Assembly (NCBI GenBank): GCA_014773175.1
Contig: VXCM01002207.1
Location: forward strand, 62,001 to 126,000
Length of the DNA stretch: 64,000 nucleotides
From: Lucifuga dentata
Lineage: Eukaryota; Chordata; Actinopteri; Ophidiiformes; Bythitidae
Direction of reading: 5' to 3'
The notes under the pieces are model-generated. The model saw only the letters and a program-made list of their open reading frames with translations. It did no database searches and was not told where the DNA came from. The number at the start of each line of letters is the position of its first letter. The first letter of the stretch is position 1. A program made the translations under genes and the position numbers. This document shows, piece after piece, positions 1-12,224 of this stretch.

Positions 1-600
1 TGTTTACAGTAATATCACGGGGCCTCGATGTTATCGTGGCGCTTCATTTGGTGGCTCAGATGTTCTCATCAAACTGCAGTATCATCTGTTTCTTTCTCTT
101 CTTCCCCTTGTCGCTTTTCCTCTCCTCTTGCTGCAGGAGAAACCCACACACTCAATTCTTTTGCTTCATTTGCTTCGCAGGAATCACCATTTTCCAGGTC
201 TGTTCGTTCTACCAGGATATACTGTATACAACGTCTCAATTCTATACACATTAGGCAGGGCTCGGAGTCCTTTTCAAAGCAATAAAGCCATGATGTGCTT
301 GGATCTGGGTCATGCTAACATAAACAATCCTCCCTCCTCTTCAAAAGGCAGGAGAAACAGAGGTTGAGTAATGGGCTGCTATGCTACTGAACGACCACTC
401 GTTTGATATCTGCAGGACAAATATGGACACTAAAATAGCTCAGATCAAAGCGTGTGCATAGTTTAAGAAAGCACAAAGCATTTATCATGACTTGGGAAAA
501 ATCTGAAGGAATTTTCCCAGTCTTATTTAAGTTCCTGATGATACATCAGAGTCTCGTGGCTGTGTCAACATGCTATGAGGAAAGTATGGTAATTCCAGAA
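1..600. other. Noncoding stretch, nothing recognised
   Basis: The open frames here are under 90 codons, overlap one another on both strands and resemble no known protein. A pyrimidine-rich run ending in CTGCAG near 100-137 looks like a splice acceptor, but no open exon with a donor follows it. I see no repeat or RNA gene. Confidence 0.5.
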
Positions 601-1158
601 TTAAAGGATGAGTGATCATCATGCATTTTTGAAACCAACATATACAATCCATACACAAGTTGTGTTGCTGACAGCCATTTCCCAAAATATACTATTTTAG
701 CAGTAAATTTAAGAATTTTTTCCCTACCTTCTACTTTACCATTGGTTTCAGTTCATTCCAGACTTGAAACAAGTTTGAGGTAAGTAATCCATCACAGCAA
801 ACATTATGTAATGATTCAACAAAGAGCTGCAAAGAAGGCAATGTATGTCTCCGCCAGGGAATATAGTCCCAGGAGAAGACGGCTTTTACTGAGAAATTAA
901 AATGACCCTACAATCGTGTATAAGTGTTAGACGGCAAAACATTGAATTTTAGGTGGGTGGGTGTCTCACCTGAATATTTAATTTTGCAAGGTAAGGAGAT
1001 TTGTGAAAAAAAAAAAAAAAAAANAAAAAAAAAAAAAAAAAAACAGGAAATCTAAAATATGGTTTTATGTTTTGGAAATTGGTTGTCATTAACGAACCAT
1101 ATATGCGGGTTGTATATATTGGGCTCAAACATGCATTATCACCGGTATGGTCCTTTAA
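601..1158 (-). mobile_element. TTAA-flanked inverted-repeat element, copy A (near full length)
   Basis: This is a nonautonomous DNA-transposon-like element. It begins TTAAAGGA and ends TCCTTTAA, so a TTAA lies at each edge. The first and last roughly 90 bases are imperfect inverted repeats of each other; both contain a version of CATGTTTGAGCCCAATATA followed by a block ending in CCATTTCCCAAAA. The interior matches copy B (41305-41973) in reverse orientation, including the block around GGGAATATAGTCCC at about 859-872 and the block GGTTTCAGTTCATTCCAG at about 746-763. There is no coding capacity. A poly-A run with one unknown base lies inside. The TTAA edges would fit a piggyBac-type target duplication, but no transposase was seen, so the superfamily is an inference. 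Confidence 0.75.
1006..1043. repeat. Poly-A run with single N
   Basis: This is a homopolymer of A interrupted by one unknown base at 1024, inside the inverted-repeat element. Its true length is uncertain because the N marks an unmerged join. Confidence 0.9.
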
Positions 1159-1219
1159 AGACAGCAAATCCTGACTTTTAGCTTTGGGTTCATAGGTAGC
1201 AGGAAGTGAGATGAGTGTT

Positions 1220-1227
<8 letters not shown>

Positions 1228-1270
<43 letters not shown>
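1228..1270. repeat. (GA)n microsatellite
   Basis: Uninterrupted GA dinucleotide run of about 43 bases. Confidence 0.95.
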
Positions 1271-1272
<2 letters not shown>

Positions 1273-1370
1273 TTGAGTGATGCAGCCCTATACTCCCTCT
1301 GGTGAAGTCCAGAGGTGAACTATTAATTCTACAATTCTAGTCTCTATGTTTTTGCATGCTGACTGCTCGA

Positions 1371-1390
1371 GTGTGTGTGTGTGTGTGTGT
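1371..1390. repeat. (GT)n microsatellite
   Basis: Ten GT units in a row. Confidence 0.95.
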
Positions 1391-2134
1391 CATATTTCTC
1401 CAGCTTGCAGACTACAGACAGCGAGCACAGACACTGGAGTGTGTCAGCTCCACATCTGGTGAATGAGCTCTGTTAGCTCCATCCGCCTGCCTATTATTAT
1501 ATAGTATGAGGCCTTTGAACTGAGCAGCCACTGCTGACAATCACCAGACTCCAGCATACCGTGATTTTTAAAAGGAGGCTGAGCAGCTTTTTGTAACTAA
1601 GTATTTTCTTGCTGTAGTAAGACAGTAATGCATGTTCATTTTCATTCCAAGAAGAAAATGTGTCAGCCAGGTGGAGGGCGAGAGAAGAAAAGAGAGTTGC
1701 AGAGGTGCTGACTCATTTTAGGACAAATATCTCAACTTCATACAGTATAATAAGACAATCCACACTTTTCTAACATTAGGGATGGAGGTGGAGTACACAC
1801 CTTCACCAAGGCCTGACAGTCCTCTGATTTTGCTTTACTTGCCAATAAAAATGAATGAAGATGATGAAATGAAGAAGAAATGCTGCCTTCCAACAATTGA
1901 ACAGGAGAATGGAGCACATATTGAGCACATACAACAACATGCTAACTTTCAACATGTTCACCTGAAGATGTGCTAGCTAAGATTGATGTGTTGCCACCTG
2001 TTCAAAGCATCTGTTGGATGTGCTAATCAAAGGTATTGTTTAATTAACGTTAACCACACCTAACATCTCTGGTTTGAGATCAATCTATAGATTAATAGAT
2101 TGTTCTGTAGTTGATTTAGAAATAGTGCAGATCA

Positions 2135-2325
2135 TGTTCAGAACAGAAACAAATCACTCCAGAGTTCATTTGGAACCAGACCGACGCCTGGTACGGTTAT
2201 TTTGGTCCACACCTGGATGCGATTGCTGCATTCAGATCTGCCCAAATGAACCCTACCAAGGTGGGCAACAAACCCTGGTCCGACTGAACTGGAGAAAACC
2301 ACGTTGGTGTGAAAATGCCCTTTAA
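2135..2325 (+). mobile_element. Fragment of a fish nonautonomous DNA transposon
   Basis: The run through GGTCCACACCTGGATGCGATTGCTG (about 2203-2227), then GGGCAACAAACCCTGGTCCGA, then GGTGTGAAAATGCCCTTTA at the right edge resembles the right half of an abundant MITE-like repeat of ray-finned fish. I recognise that repeat by its paired phrases 'GGTCCGACTGAACTGG' and 'GGTGTGAAAA'. It carries an accidental open frame (2074-2325) that I do not call a gene. The left edge is uncertain and no inverted partner is visible, so it is probably truncated. Confidence 0.5.
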
Positions 2326-2359
2326 AGAAAGTTAAAAAATAAAATAAAATAAAATCTTG

Positions 2360-2538
2360 TCTCAGACCATGGATCTGGATGAACTGAAACCAATGGCAAT
2401 CTAGAAGGTAGGAAAAACAATTCTAATATTTACCACTCAAATCGTATTCTTTTGGAAAATGGTTGGCAGTAATGTAATGTGTGTGGAAGCAGCATTTATT
2501 GGACTCAAACATGCAAAATAACCAATGTGTTCCTTTAA
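2360..2538 (+). mobile_element. TTAA-flanked element, copy C (right half)
   Basis: This matches the right half of copy B. It starts near GAACTGAAACCAATGG, continues with GAAGGTAGGAAAAACA, then GGTTGGCAGTAATGTAATG, GGACTCAAACATGCAAAAT, and ends in TCCTTTAA with TTAA at 2535-2538. The left half and the left terminal repeat are absent, so this is a truncated copy. Confidence 0.65.
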
Positions 2539-2607
2539 AAACTTCACAAGCCTTTGTACGGTTTTCTTTCAGGATCAAGTTTCCTAGAAATATGGAAAAC
2601 TTCCACT

Positions 2608-2770
2608 AAAAAAAAAAAAAAAAAAAAAAAAGGAAACGCCTCTAACAGCAATTAAAGCATCAACAGGTCACATAAACTTTTGCATATAACTGTTGCAGTT
2701 GATTCCGGGGAGCTGCTGCTTTTTCCTGTTCCAAGTGATTTTTTTTTTTTTTTTTTTTTTTNTTTTTTTT
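2608..2770. repeat. Poly-A and poly-T runs with single N
   Basis: A poly-A run (2608-2631) is followed about 110 bases later by a poly-T run (2739-2770). The poly-T run has an unknown base at 2762, indicating an unresolved homopolymer length. Confidence 0.85.
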
Positions 2771-2893
2771 GTCCAACACTTCTTTTCTGAAAAAGCCATT
2801 TGCTGCGCTGCCATGTCCTTCTGCTTACACCTACTTTTATGTTTGTTTTGGACACTACAGTGCTTGGTCTACTGTAAAATAAACTCTAATATA

Positions 2894-3026
2894 TCTCTGA
2901 CTAAACATTTTACAGTCAAGTGTAAAAAAAAAAAAATCCTGAAAATAATTTATGGGCAANTCTCTGACTAAACATTTTACAGTCAAGTGTAAAAAAAAAA
3001 AAATCCTGAAAATAATTTATGGGCAA
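2894..3026. repeat. 66-base duplication around a single N (assembly artefact)
   Basis: Bases 2894-2959 and 2961-3026 are identical and are separated only by the N at 2960. Seven other places in the window have the same structure with nearly the same length. I therefore read it as two contig ends that overlap but were not merged, not as a real tandem duplication. Confidence 0.85.
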
Positions 3027-5937
3027 CCAACATAACAGACTGTTCAGTGGAGGGAGAACAGATGACATAAAAGAAAACATAATGAAGAAATATGGATTCA
3101 CAAGTGGGCATTCCAAATCAGATGACTTCTGTGGAATTCAGTCAGAAGAACCAGTCGGTCTTTTCTCTCCACCCTGAAAGATATCAGCCGGAATGGTGAC
3201 ATGACTGGAGATCCAGACGAGTGCTAATGACTTTTACAGCCCCACTCGGCCTGTTTGTAAGATCGCACCATCCTGATAACCACCTAATGTAACAACCCCC
3301 TAAAACATTCACACTGTGCACGTACAAACTTGAGGTTAGAAAGCGACTTTAGCGAAGCCATCACTGATTTCCCTGATCATGCATCTTTTGTTCCATCACT
3401 GAGTAAGAACAGAGAAAAGAAATAAATTAAAGCAAGTTGAATTCTTCATCAAAGGAATTAAAAACAATATCCTTTACGAGGCCATATCTCTCGGATTTCA
3501 GCTCTGTGATACTTTTACACTCAGCTCTTGGCTGTGGCTCAAAGTCAGAGACGAATGTGAGCAAAGTAAACAGTTGACATGGCTTGAGCTCCTTTACCAT
3601 CCTGACTAAAATCCTGTTAAACAGCACTGGAAAGTTCAGAGAGCCAGACAGTCACACACAGAGCCTAACTTGCTTAATGACAAAGGTGTAACTTAAAATT
3701 CATAAATGTAACTTCATTTTCCCCCTATTTCTAATATATATGAATTCCTGTAACACTAAATGTTTACAAGGAATTCACCTCCCCACAGATTTGGCCCTCA
3801 CATGTCAGGAAATTATGGAACGCTGGGAAAATTACTGTATAATAGTGGCAAAATCTCAAAAGTACTAATTTCAACATTTGCTGGCATTTGTTTTACCTAA
3901 ACCTATTGTAATCAATGTGGGTGTGGTTTGCCGAGAGACACAATGGCTTCTTTCTTCTACCTTTAGTGAAGTCACTTATCAAGAAAACTGAACAGACAGA
4001 TTCAGCCTATTATCACTGGGAATCAGTGTGGTTTCCTTCTGCTTGCATTTAGCCTTAAATTATGAAGTGAAATGAATAGGATCAAGTCAACGCGTGAAGT
4101 CAGTTTCTGCACAGCACGTTCCACAAAGCTACAAGTAAGTTGTTTGGAATAAACCAGTAGATCACAATATTACTTCCACATGTGGAGGGATGAAGCTGAA
4201 CAGAATTAAGGCGAAATCTGAAAACGGTTTACTTGTCAGATTTCACCAGCAACCACTCCAGCTGCAATTTTACACAGATAGTTGGAAGGGAGCGTGTGTG
4301 TTTTTGTGTGAGCATGTGTGTATCCTTTTTATCTAATAAACCTGGCCTAAAGAACCGTATAACACAGAGAAAAGACTGTGAAACAAGCACACACAAAGAT
4401 GCTAACATACACAGGCATGCAAATGCTTTGTGGATAACTGATCCCTATTCTTAACCAACATAGCTCCATTTATTCCTGCATACAACCACATATACAATAT
4501 AAAATGAGCGCCAACATATGTGTGCACACAGAAACACACACCCTGTCGTATTGTCAGCCCCCTGAGTTAAATCACTTGCAGGCACAGAGTTCTGCTGCTC
4601 TCCAAATGCCTTATTACACCGCCTTTGTTTGACTGGAACATGATTAGAGCTCAGGCTCTTTTACATTCTTTCATTACTCTCCAGTCAACACGCAGGCCTG
4701 CCAGAGGGACTCCATGATCCACACTTCACTTACTTTGATTGTTTTTAGTAGAAATTGCTATTCTAGCTGGCACTCCCCTATTGGTGTAGCACGCCTGGGG
4801 TCTGGTAAATGGGATAGTCTGCACACGTGGGGGTCTAGTCAAAAGTATATCATCGCTGCCTGATGAAAACCTCCTGACTCATATTTTGGTGATATTTATG
4901 GTCTAATTGATATTGACGGTTTTTGCATGATCCTCTGGAGGCTCTAGTTTCTCCTGATTACCTTATTAACCAACCAGGCTGTTTTTCTTACTTCCCGAAA
5001 AGATGAGTGTGGAGATTCTTTTCACTCAGCAAGTCACATAATATATATCTTTTCAGTGCCAGTTCATGTTTTTGTTGATTTTGCTGCACAACTGAATAAT
5101 TCCTAAACACATGAGGAGTACAATCTGACCAATATATCAAGAAGCTGATATTTTTCACCAATTAGCAGATGTACAAAAAGAAATTGGGGCACATAAATGT
5201 TTTACAGGCTTCCTTTTTATGTGTATATAACCCTTATTATTCTTAATGAAAGTGTATTATTTTGTCATATATCTGCTTTTATGTATTGTTGCTGTTACCT
5301 TTACTTACTATTACTGTCACCTTTGATAATATACATAATAAATTAATTGCTTAGCTACCTTTATACTACAGTTGTTACAACTCTTAAACAATCAAATCTG
5401 AGGGACCCTTGACAAAAAAGGTTGTTCATGTAAAAAACTAATATTGGACAATATACAGTTATCAAATTTTTCTCACTCCTAAACCCTGAATTGGCCTCAA
5501 AAATCCAGTATTCATCAGGCTCTAGTTACAGTATTTGCAAAGGTTTTTTGTTTGCTTTAGTGTAGAATAGATAGCAACGCATATGAACTCCATTTTTTTT
5601 CACCATAGTAATATTGTGCATGTCAAAGAGCATTCAACTCTTCCTCATTTAGTTCGAGGGCCCCACGGGGCCCAGCTAGACTGAGAACCTAATATTTGTC
5701 AAGGTCACTGCAAGGACAAACCATTACACATGAAGTTCATTGGTGCCCCGTGTTTGTGGTCAGAGCAGAAGCCAAAACAGCAGACGTTACCGTTAGCTAT
5801 AAAGGCACAATAGCAGTAACTGTACCATCCATGAGTAAATGACCTTTCATTAGCTCCAAAGTGACAGTGAGACAAGACAGCTGGGCAGAGAAATTTGAGC
5901 AGTCAGTCACAGCATGAATAGATCTTTGTATCATCTT
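3027..5937. other. Noncoding stretch, nothing recognised
   Basis: About 2.9 kb of unique-looking, AT-leaning sequence. Open frames are at most 73 codons, with no domain or codon-like pattern. A short GC-rich palindrome (GGGCCC, four bases, GGGCCC) lies at 5658-5673. No repeat family is recognised. Confidence 0.5.
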
Positions 5938-6120
5938 CTCAAGGAGAGGAGAGGAGAGGAGAGGAGGAATGTTGGGAAACAGGAAGAAAATTAGAGTCGA
6001 CGTCAGGGAGAAAATGAAAGAAAGAGGAGAAAGAAAGGAGTAAAGGGAGAACTTTGGAAAGGAGAAGATAACGTAGAAGAAGAGAAGAGAAAATGAAAGT
6101 GGGAATGAAAACAGGAGGGA
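5938..6120 (+). repeat. Polypurine tract
   Basis: About 180 bases are almost purely A and G, starting with tandem GGAGA/GAGGA units (5944-5966). Such strand asymmetry can adopt triplex structures. It also produces long, artificial Ser/Phe/Leu-rich open frames on the minus strand (5797-6447 and 5939-6532) that are not genes. Confidence 0.8.
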
Positions 6121-9100
6121 ACTGGATGATTGAGTAGATTGCAGGAAGGAGATCTCCAGGGTCCCATTTGACCAGTTGGAATCTAAGGGATCCACGATGC
6201 TGTAAATCCACTGGAATTCTAAGTGTGTCTGCTGCCGAAAAATCAAAGCTTGTGTTTTTCTTCGGCCCCGTCTTGTAATCACTTGCACATGAGGAGAAGA
6301 ACGACAAAGCAGAAACAGCAGAGAAGGGAAAAGAAGACGGGAGATGGAGGGATGAGAGGAGGAGGCCATGCGGGGCCAAAGCCTTTGATGCCCCCTGTTT
6401 TTGAACTGTTTGGGAAGACTGAAGAGACAACCAAAGCCACACTGCAAGAACAGACAGAAAAAGAGAAAACAAAGAAAGCACTATGCCCAGAGACAACAAA
6501 AAAAGATGATCAACTGAAGGGAAGAAGAGCAAATATAGATTTAGTTAGAACAACTGTCTTCATTTGCATCTGACAGGAATACTATTTTATGTATTTGCTG
6601 CATTTTTCCTCCTTTTTCTCCAAATTGGGAATGCTCATTTCATGCACTACTGTCCTTGCCTCTGTTGGCCTGTAGAAATACAAACAGAAACATCTTCTAT
6701 GATAAACACAGCGTCATGAACCACTTCCTTTCACTTGACAGTGAGGAGCTTCACCAGATAACATAATGTGTGCAGAAGTACATACTATCCCTCCCAGATC
6801 CCACCTCCATCCTGCAAACTTCAGTCGGAGTCATACTGCAGCAACCAGCTTCCCACCTGGAATCCAGCTGTGGCTGTTATGGTTCCTGATTAGAAGTGGG
6901 TATGAAAATTAATACTTTCCTTAGTTTTGATACCTAAATAGCTGATCTCGTCTGCATCACACCAAAGATTTGTACAAAGAGTCACATTAAGTCAAGGCTT
7001 TCTATATTAAGAGAAAAAACAGTATTTAAAAAGTAAAAGAAATGTTAAGCAACCAGTATCAAAGTCAATGTACAGCTACTGATCTCCGATTGAAAATTTT
7101 TGAACCATAACAGGCCCTATATCTGACCAAGCTGGAAGCATTGGTGCAGGAGGGTGAAGATCTCATGACCTTCACCCCCTCTCACACTCATGACAGTGAA
7201 ATGTCTTGTAAAACGTAAGTTCAGCTCTTATACTGACTTGTTTTGTATGTAATGCTGCAGCCATCTTGGATTTGATGGTTTTACTCAGTCTGAGCATTGC
7301 TTCAATGAAATGTTAGAACAAACAGATCTTGAATGTGTCGTGTGCTGTACATGATTTTGTCAAACTGTGGAAAAAAATACTTAGACTACTACCACTAAGG
7401 AAAATTTTAAGGGGAAACCCCGAGTTTAAAAGGTTACACAAAGCAGGCTATAAATTAATTTCACCCCAGAAGATTCATCCCTGTCTCTCTCCCTCAACTA
7501 CATACTGTTTATCTGCTGCTTTATATCCATCAACTCCATTCATTCTGTGTCAAGTGAAATAATATGACCTGAAATAAACATAAAAAAAATATGAGTACGT
7601 ATTTTGTTTCATGTTTTCAACCACAGAAGTAAAGCTGCTGCTTCTCCAGATGCATAAATGAGAAGAATGAATCCATATTTGTTATTATTACAGCTCCAAT
7701 CTGCTGTCAGACCAGATGGTTTGGTTGAACTGAATCAACTCCGGAAGGGAAGCTATGGGGCAGATGTGACTACTAGATGAATTTGAATAGAAAATAAGTG
7801 CAGATCGAATGGCGGTGAAATACTGTAGCTGACATTTATCTAAATCAAAGAAAAGAAATTAAGAGACAGAAGATGGCAAAAACAGGCACTTCAACACTGT
7901 AAAATGTACAGGCCACATTTTATATTTTATTTCAGTATGTGCAGTGGTTCCTCCCCCCCTCAACCAAGCAATCCACTTAGGAGGAATTCCATTTTTTAAA
8001 CGACTCCTTCATTTAGAGCAGAAATTAATTTGTGCACTCATCATATTACCAAAACTGTATTTATGATGGCAGAACATAAAGATAGGAGCCATAGTACATT
8101 GAAGACTAAAAAGAACAGCCAAGACCCAGAAATGAATTTCATCATCAACTTTCAGCCTGGACACGCGCACACACACACACACACACATTTTATTACTTTT
8201 CATTATATGTGATGGTTATCTGCCTCCTGACTCCAGTTCTATGTTGTTCTTGTGGCTGTGCAGCACAACGCTAATCCAGTGTCTTGAAAGACAATCCTCC
8301 AATGACTGAGTTTATACTTCAGCATTTGTTTCACTTTAAGTTAAGTGTTTGAGCAATACAAGCCAAAATTATCCTTTCCAAATGGCTCTAAGTTTTTAGC
8401 TTTTCACTATTAATTTAACACCACCAGGAAGAGTTTTATGGCCTTGCCAGTTGCTCTATGTCTGCTGAACTGGGTTGATGGCATATGATGGTCAGCTAAA
8501 TAAAACCTATTAACAAAACAAGGACTGGTTAATCATCACGTCATAAATGGGAATAAAACTCACTCAGAAGGTGAAATTTCCAACTACTTGGCCTGTCATT
8601 TCTTTCAAATAGGGTAAGACAAGCCTTCTAGCACTGTCATACCATGATCTCCCAAACTTAACTCCAACAGAGGTTTCCCTGCTCATTAAACTAAACACAG
8701 CTAAACCTAAATGATTTTTCCTGACCCCAAGAGGAAAATCTGAAATACACATTAAATGTGATAAGGGATTTTTATGAGCGCCTGTGAATAGAACGAGAAT
8801 TCCTCGTATTTGCTCTGATGTTCCAAAGCCTCATATTTGTCTGAGTCTTCAGCCCTCAATCGCCATGGAAAACCCACTATGATCACGTTAGCCCCAGAAT
8901 TTCTGAAACCCAGAAAAATACAAACGTGCCCTTTCCAGAGGCCAAATAAGGCCACTGACCACTAAGAAATAGGAACACCAGCCATTATGTTAATAATGTT
9001 GGACTCGCACCCGTAACCATCATCAAATGTAAAAATTATGTTGTGGATGCAGATTTGTTCCTGTGAAGCTTTGCCAGTATTATTAGAAACTTGACCTCTG

Positions 9101-9168
9101 ACCCTATGCAATGAAAAGGTGTTTAATGACATTAAGTGTTTGTAAGATGGAACTTAACGTGGACATAG

Positions 9169-9171
<3 letters not shown>
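6121..9171. other. Noncoding stretch, nothing recognised
   Basis: This is apparently unique sequence. It holds a short CA array (8168-8187). The 116-codon frame at 6223-6573 is the Lys/Glu-rich shadow of purine-rich DNA. I see no repeat family or RNA gene. Confidence 0.5.

Positions 9172-9244
<73 letters not shown>
9172..9244. repeat. Compound (GA)n-(GACA)n microsatellite
   Basis: A GA run to about 9227 passes directly into GACA tetranucleotide units up to 9244. Confidence 0.95.
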
Positions 9245-10647
9245 TTAGAGACTCTGTGGGTTATACTTTGTTGCAGGGTTGTACTCATGGCAATCTTAGT
9301 CATTTCCAAAATGAGACAACTTCTATTCAAGACCAGACCAAAGTGTAAACTGTCTAAATGTTGTTTCCAACTGCAAACTTATTACTCCACAAGTCTCCAA
9401 AGCACTTTCAGGAAATACACCACGGTGGACCAGACTGCTCTCCACAAGTCAATAAAATCTGAGACCAACAAAAGTCAGCACCAAAATAGGTAAGTCTGAC
9501 ACAAGCCCAAGATATGAAGATGTGAAAAAAGATCCAGAAATACTTCAGTCCTGCCTTCCCCTTCATGTGCAGCATTGTGGGCAGCAGAAACTCACACATA
9601 ATGAGGGTACTGCTGTAATCTACACCCAGACGTTCACTCATCCATAACTCCAATCCCTTTCATCCTGTAACATTAGATGACCTGAACCATTTAAAAGCTA
9701 AACCCTGATCTCACTATTTATGTATCTTTGCCAATGCCAGATGTTACAAGGTTCTAAAAACAGTTTGGCTCCACATATGATCTTAGGTAATATGGATTTG
9801 TGGTGGGAAAACACAGGTAGTTAAGCAGCAAAAATAGCCCAAACACTTCCAGACTCCAGGTCTGTATGGTATATTGTGGGCTGCTAATGTTGCTCCAAGG
9901 ACCTCACTTCCCTTTCTGTCTTCTCTGAGTGCATGCTGGAGCATTTCTGGTGTTGCTGGCAGACATGCTACATTAATGTCTGCATGTGTATGCTCTTTGT
10001 TTTAGCTGAGGATATACTACATTTAAAAATTACTATATACGATGTGTCTATAAACACCATAAAATTGTTCCCAGTTTTGGATCATGAGGGAATTCTAAAT
10101 TTTCTTTTTTCTCCAGGTAGCAGAGGGGCGTGGGCAGAAAGATTTGGGTGCTGCTTCCAGCCAGGACAGTCCCAGTTCTCCATGTCTCATAAAGTCTGGC
10201 GGACTGGCTGGGAGCAAGGTCTCCTAAACTTTTACAGCCTGACAACAGCATGCTTTCCACTAGCAGGCCCAAAGAGGGCCAGTCAGGGTTAACTCATTTG
10301 TGTGACAGTTTCAGCCGTTTTTCTAAAGGAACAAAACCAGCTCAGCCAGCATCAGTTTGAGCAGTGCTTGCTGCTTGTCATTGCAAATGTTATGGTGCTA
10401 TGGAGTAAAGCACTTAAATCCCCAGCTAGTCCAGTGGAGCTCCTTTGTGGCCAATAGATAAGACTGTGGTTGTACCGGAAAGCTCCAAAGTGTGAACGAG
10501 GGTGATGTGTGAAACCAAGCATTTTGTAAGCCAAGACTAATCCTGTTTAAGAGCAATGTTTAAGTTAGACATGTGTGGGAAAATTATGTACCGATTGGAA
10601 AAAAAACTGTATCTGTTTGCACACTTGAACTGACATTTTGACCCATT
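9245..10647. other. Noncoding stretch, nothing recognised
   Basis: The frame at 9933-10292 (119 codons) has no recognisable domain. It overlaps an opposite-strand frame of similar quality, which argues against coding. No repeats are identified. Confidence 0.45.
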
Positions 10648-10745
10648 TTAAAGGACCGTACAAGTGATTTTGTATGTTTAAACCCAATAAATACTACCTG
10701 CACACACATTACTGACAAACAGGTTTCAAAACATAAAACCATATA
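10648..10745 (+). mobile_element. TTAA-flanked element, copy D (one terminal repeat only)
   Basis: The sequence starts TTAAAGGACCGTAC, continues with TGTATGTTTAAACCCAATAAAT, then ACATTACTGACAAAC and TTTCAAAACATAAAACC. This is the left terminal inverted repeat of the family. It ends in a short TA run with no interior, so it is either a solo terminal repeat or a strongly truncated copy. Confidence 0.6.
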
Positions 10746-11381
10746 TATATATAAACTAACTTGGATGCCACTGCACTGGACACTGGAAGCTTCTTTACAC
10801 TTACGCCCCTGTTGAGTGGCTGTAATGATTGAAAATGTGTCACTTCAGCAACGTTGCTATAAAAAGAAAGGGCCTAACCACCAGCCTGAATCACCAATCA
10901 CCAGGAAAAGAACTGTCTTTTAAGCTGCTCCTCATGCTCACCCATACACACCAGCTATCCAGGGCAGCGTGGAGCCATATCCGATTGCAGAATTTATGCA
11001 TGTGCCAACATTGTCATTATCTCCACAGGCCCTCAGAAATACCTTGCCCTGGAATAACTGCGAATAATAAGCAGGAATAACTGGGAACGGCTGGTCATTC
11101 CAATGCTGATTTATGAATGGTGACTGAGCATGTGTGCCATCTGAGGGAGATTGTATATCCACATTCATAACTGTATTTTTCCAGCAGCGTGTTGAGTGTC
11201 TTTATCTTTCTCCTCTCAGGGATAAAGTCACCTAATGCAAGTCTTTGATGAGAGCTTATCACATCATTCTGAGCAGCCTGTAAGGAGGCCATTTTTAGTC
11301 AATGAGGACAACAAAATTAGTCATGGCCTGTTAAAAATGAGAACAGAGTCATGGAAAGGTTTCTAAGCAATGATGAAATTT
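10746..11381. other. Noncoding stretch, nothing recognised
   Basis: Overlapping short frames on both strands, with no recognisable protein, RNA or repeat. Confidence 0.5.
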
Positions 11382-11514
11382 GTTTAAGTAAAAGTACGAA
11401 GTATTAGCAGTAAAATGCACTTATAGGACTTGCCATATCATCACACTGGATTTAAGTTTTGATTAGTAAAGTATATGTTACTACACTGAGTAATGTATAT
11501 TTCTTTTTTATATA

Positions 11515-11993
11515 CAGGCAGTCCCCGAGTTACGAATGAGTTCTGTTCCCACAGCTGTTCATAAGTCGGATTTGTATGTAAGTCAGAACAGTTATGTACG
11601 GTGCGTATCTAATGTATATATTTAACTTAGGTGCGTATCTAGCATATATATTTTACCTTTCTATGCATAAGAAACATTAAAGAAACACTTCCAGATATCC
11701 TAAAACATCGCAAACACAATAATGTGTGTGTATGGGGGCATACAAAAAACATGTAGGTTAACACTTACTGTTGTTCCTATTGATGTCTTGCACATCAGAA
11801 GAGACATCATAAAGTAGAATGCCATTCATTATTACAAATCATTGTATGTAACTCGAATTTTTAATTTAATAGGCTTTATGGCGGTTNTGCCATTCATTAT
11901 TACAAATCATTGTATGTAACTCGAATTTTTAATTTAATAGGCTTTATGGCGGTTGGTTCATAAGTCGGACGTTCGTAAGTCAGGGACTGCCTG
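11515..11993. mobile_element. Tigger/pogo-like MITE with TA target duplication
   Basis: The left end reads CAGGCAGTCCCCGAGTTACGAA and the right end is its near-perfect reverse complement (TTCGTAAGTCAGGGACTGCCTG), giving terminal inverted repeats of about 22 bases. Further similarity inward includes TTCATAAGTCGGA on both sides. A TA dinucleotide flanks each end (11513-11514 and 11994-11995), as expected for the Tc1/mariner superfamily. I infer a pogo/Tigger-like type from the CAGGCAGTCC end. There is no transposase. Its real length is about 411 bases, because 68 bases inside are the artefactual duplication around the N at 11887. Confidence 0.75.
11820..11954. repeat. 67-base duplication around a single N (assembly artefact)
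   Basis: Bases 11820-11886 and 11888-11954 are identical on either side of the N at 11887. The duplication lies inside the Tigger-like MITE and inflates its apparent length. Confidence 0.85.
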
Positions 11994-12224
11994 TAGTCTG
12001 AAATGTGGTAGAGTAAAAAGCATCACAAAATGGAAACACTCAGAGCACAACTACTTCAAAATTGTACTTTAGTAGCATACTTGTGTAAATGTACTTAAGT
12101 AACGCTTCTGTGTACAATAAAATCAATCATCCTGATTTAATGACCTGCTGAAAATTTGACGAGCGGATTGAGACATCGAGAGATCTCTGGCTTGTAAACT
12201 ACATCTAGCGAGGCCAGAAGAGGA

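Larger units (their letters stand above)
1159..2134. other. Noncoding stretch with two microsatellites
   Basis: It contains a GA array at 1228-1270 and a GT array at 1371-1390. The rest shows no recognisable exon or repeat. The open frame at 1782-1976 (64 codons) has no recognisable domain. Confidence 0.5.
11382..12110 (-). mobile_element. ACTTAAGTA-type fish repeat, interrupted copy
   Basis: The outer parts (11382-11512 and 11996-12110) match an abundant teleost interspersed repeat. Its hallmarks are TTTAAGTAAAAGTAC at one end, and CTACTTCAAAATTGTACTTTAG plus AATGTACTTAAGTAAC at the other. The orientation is the same as the intact-looking copy at 16180-16608. The middle has been displaced by a TA-flanked MITE at 11515-11993. 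The repeat has no coding capacity; its class is uncertain to me. Confidence 0.65.

Noticed and set aside
5797..6532. Two long minus-strand open frames (216 and 197 codons)
   Set aside because: They overlap in different frames and arise from a polypurine tract; the products are Ser/Phe/Leu low-complexity with no domain.
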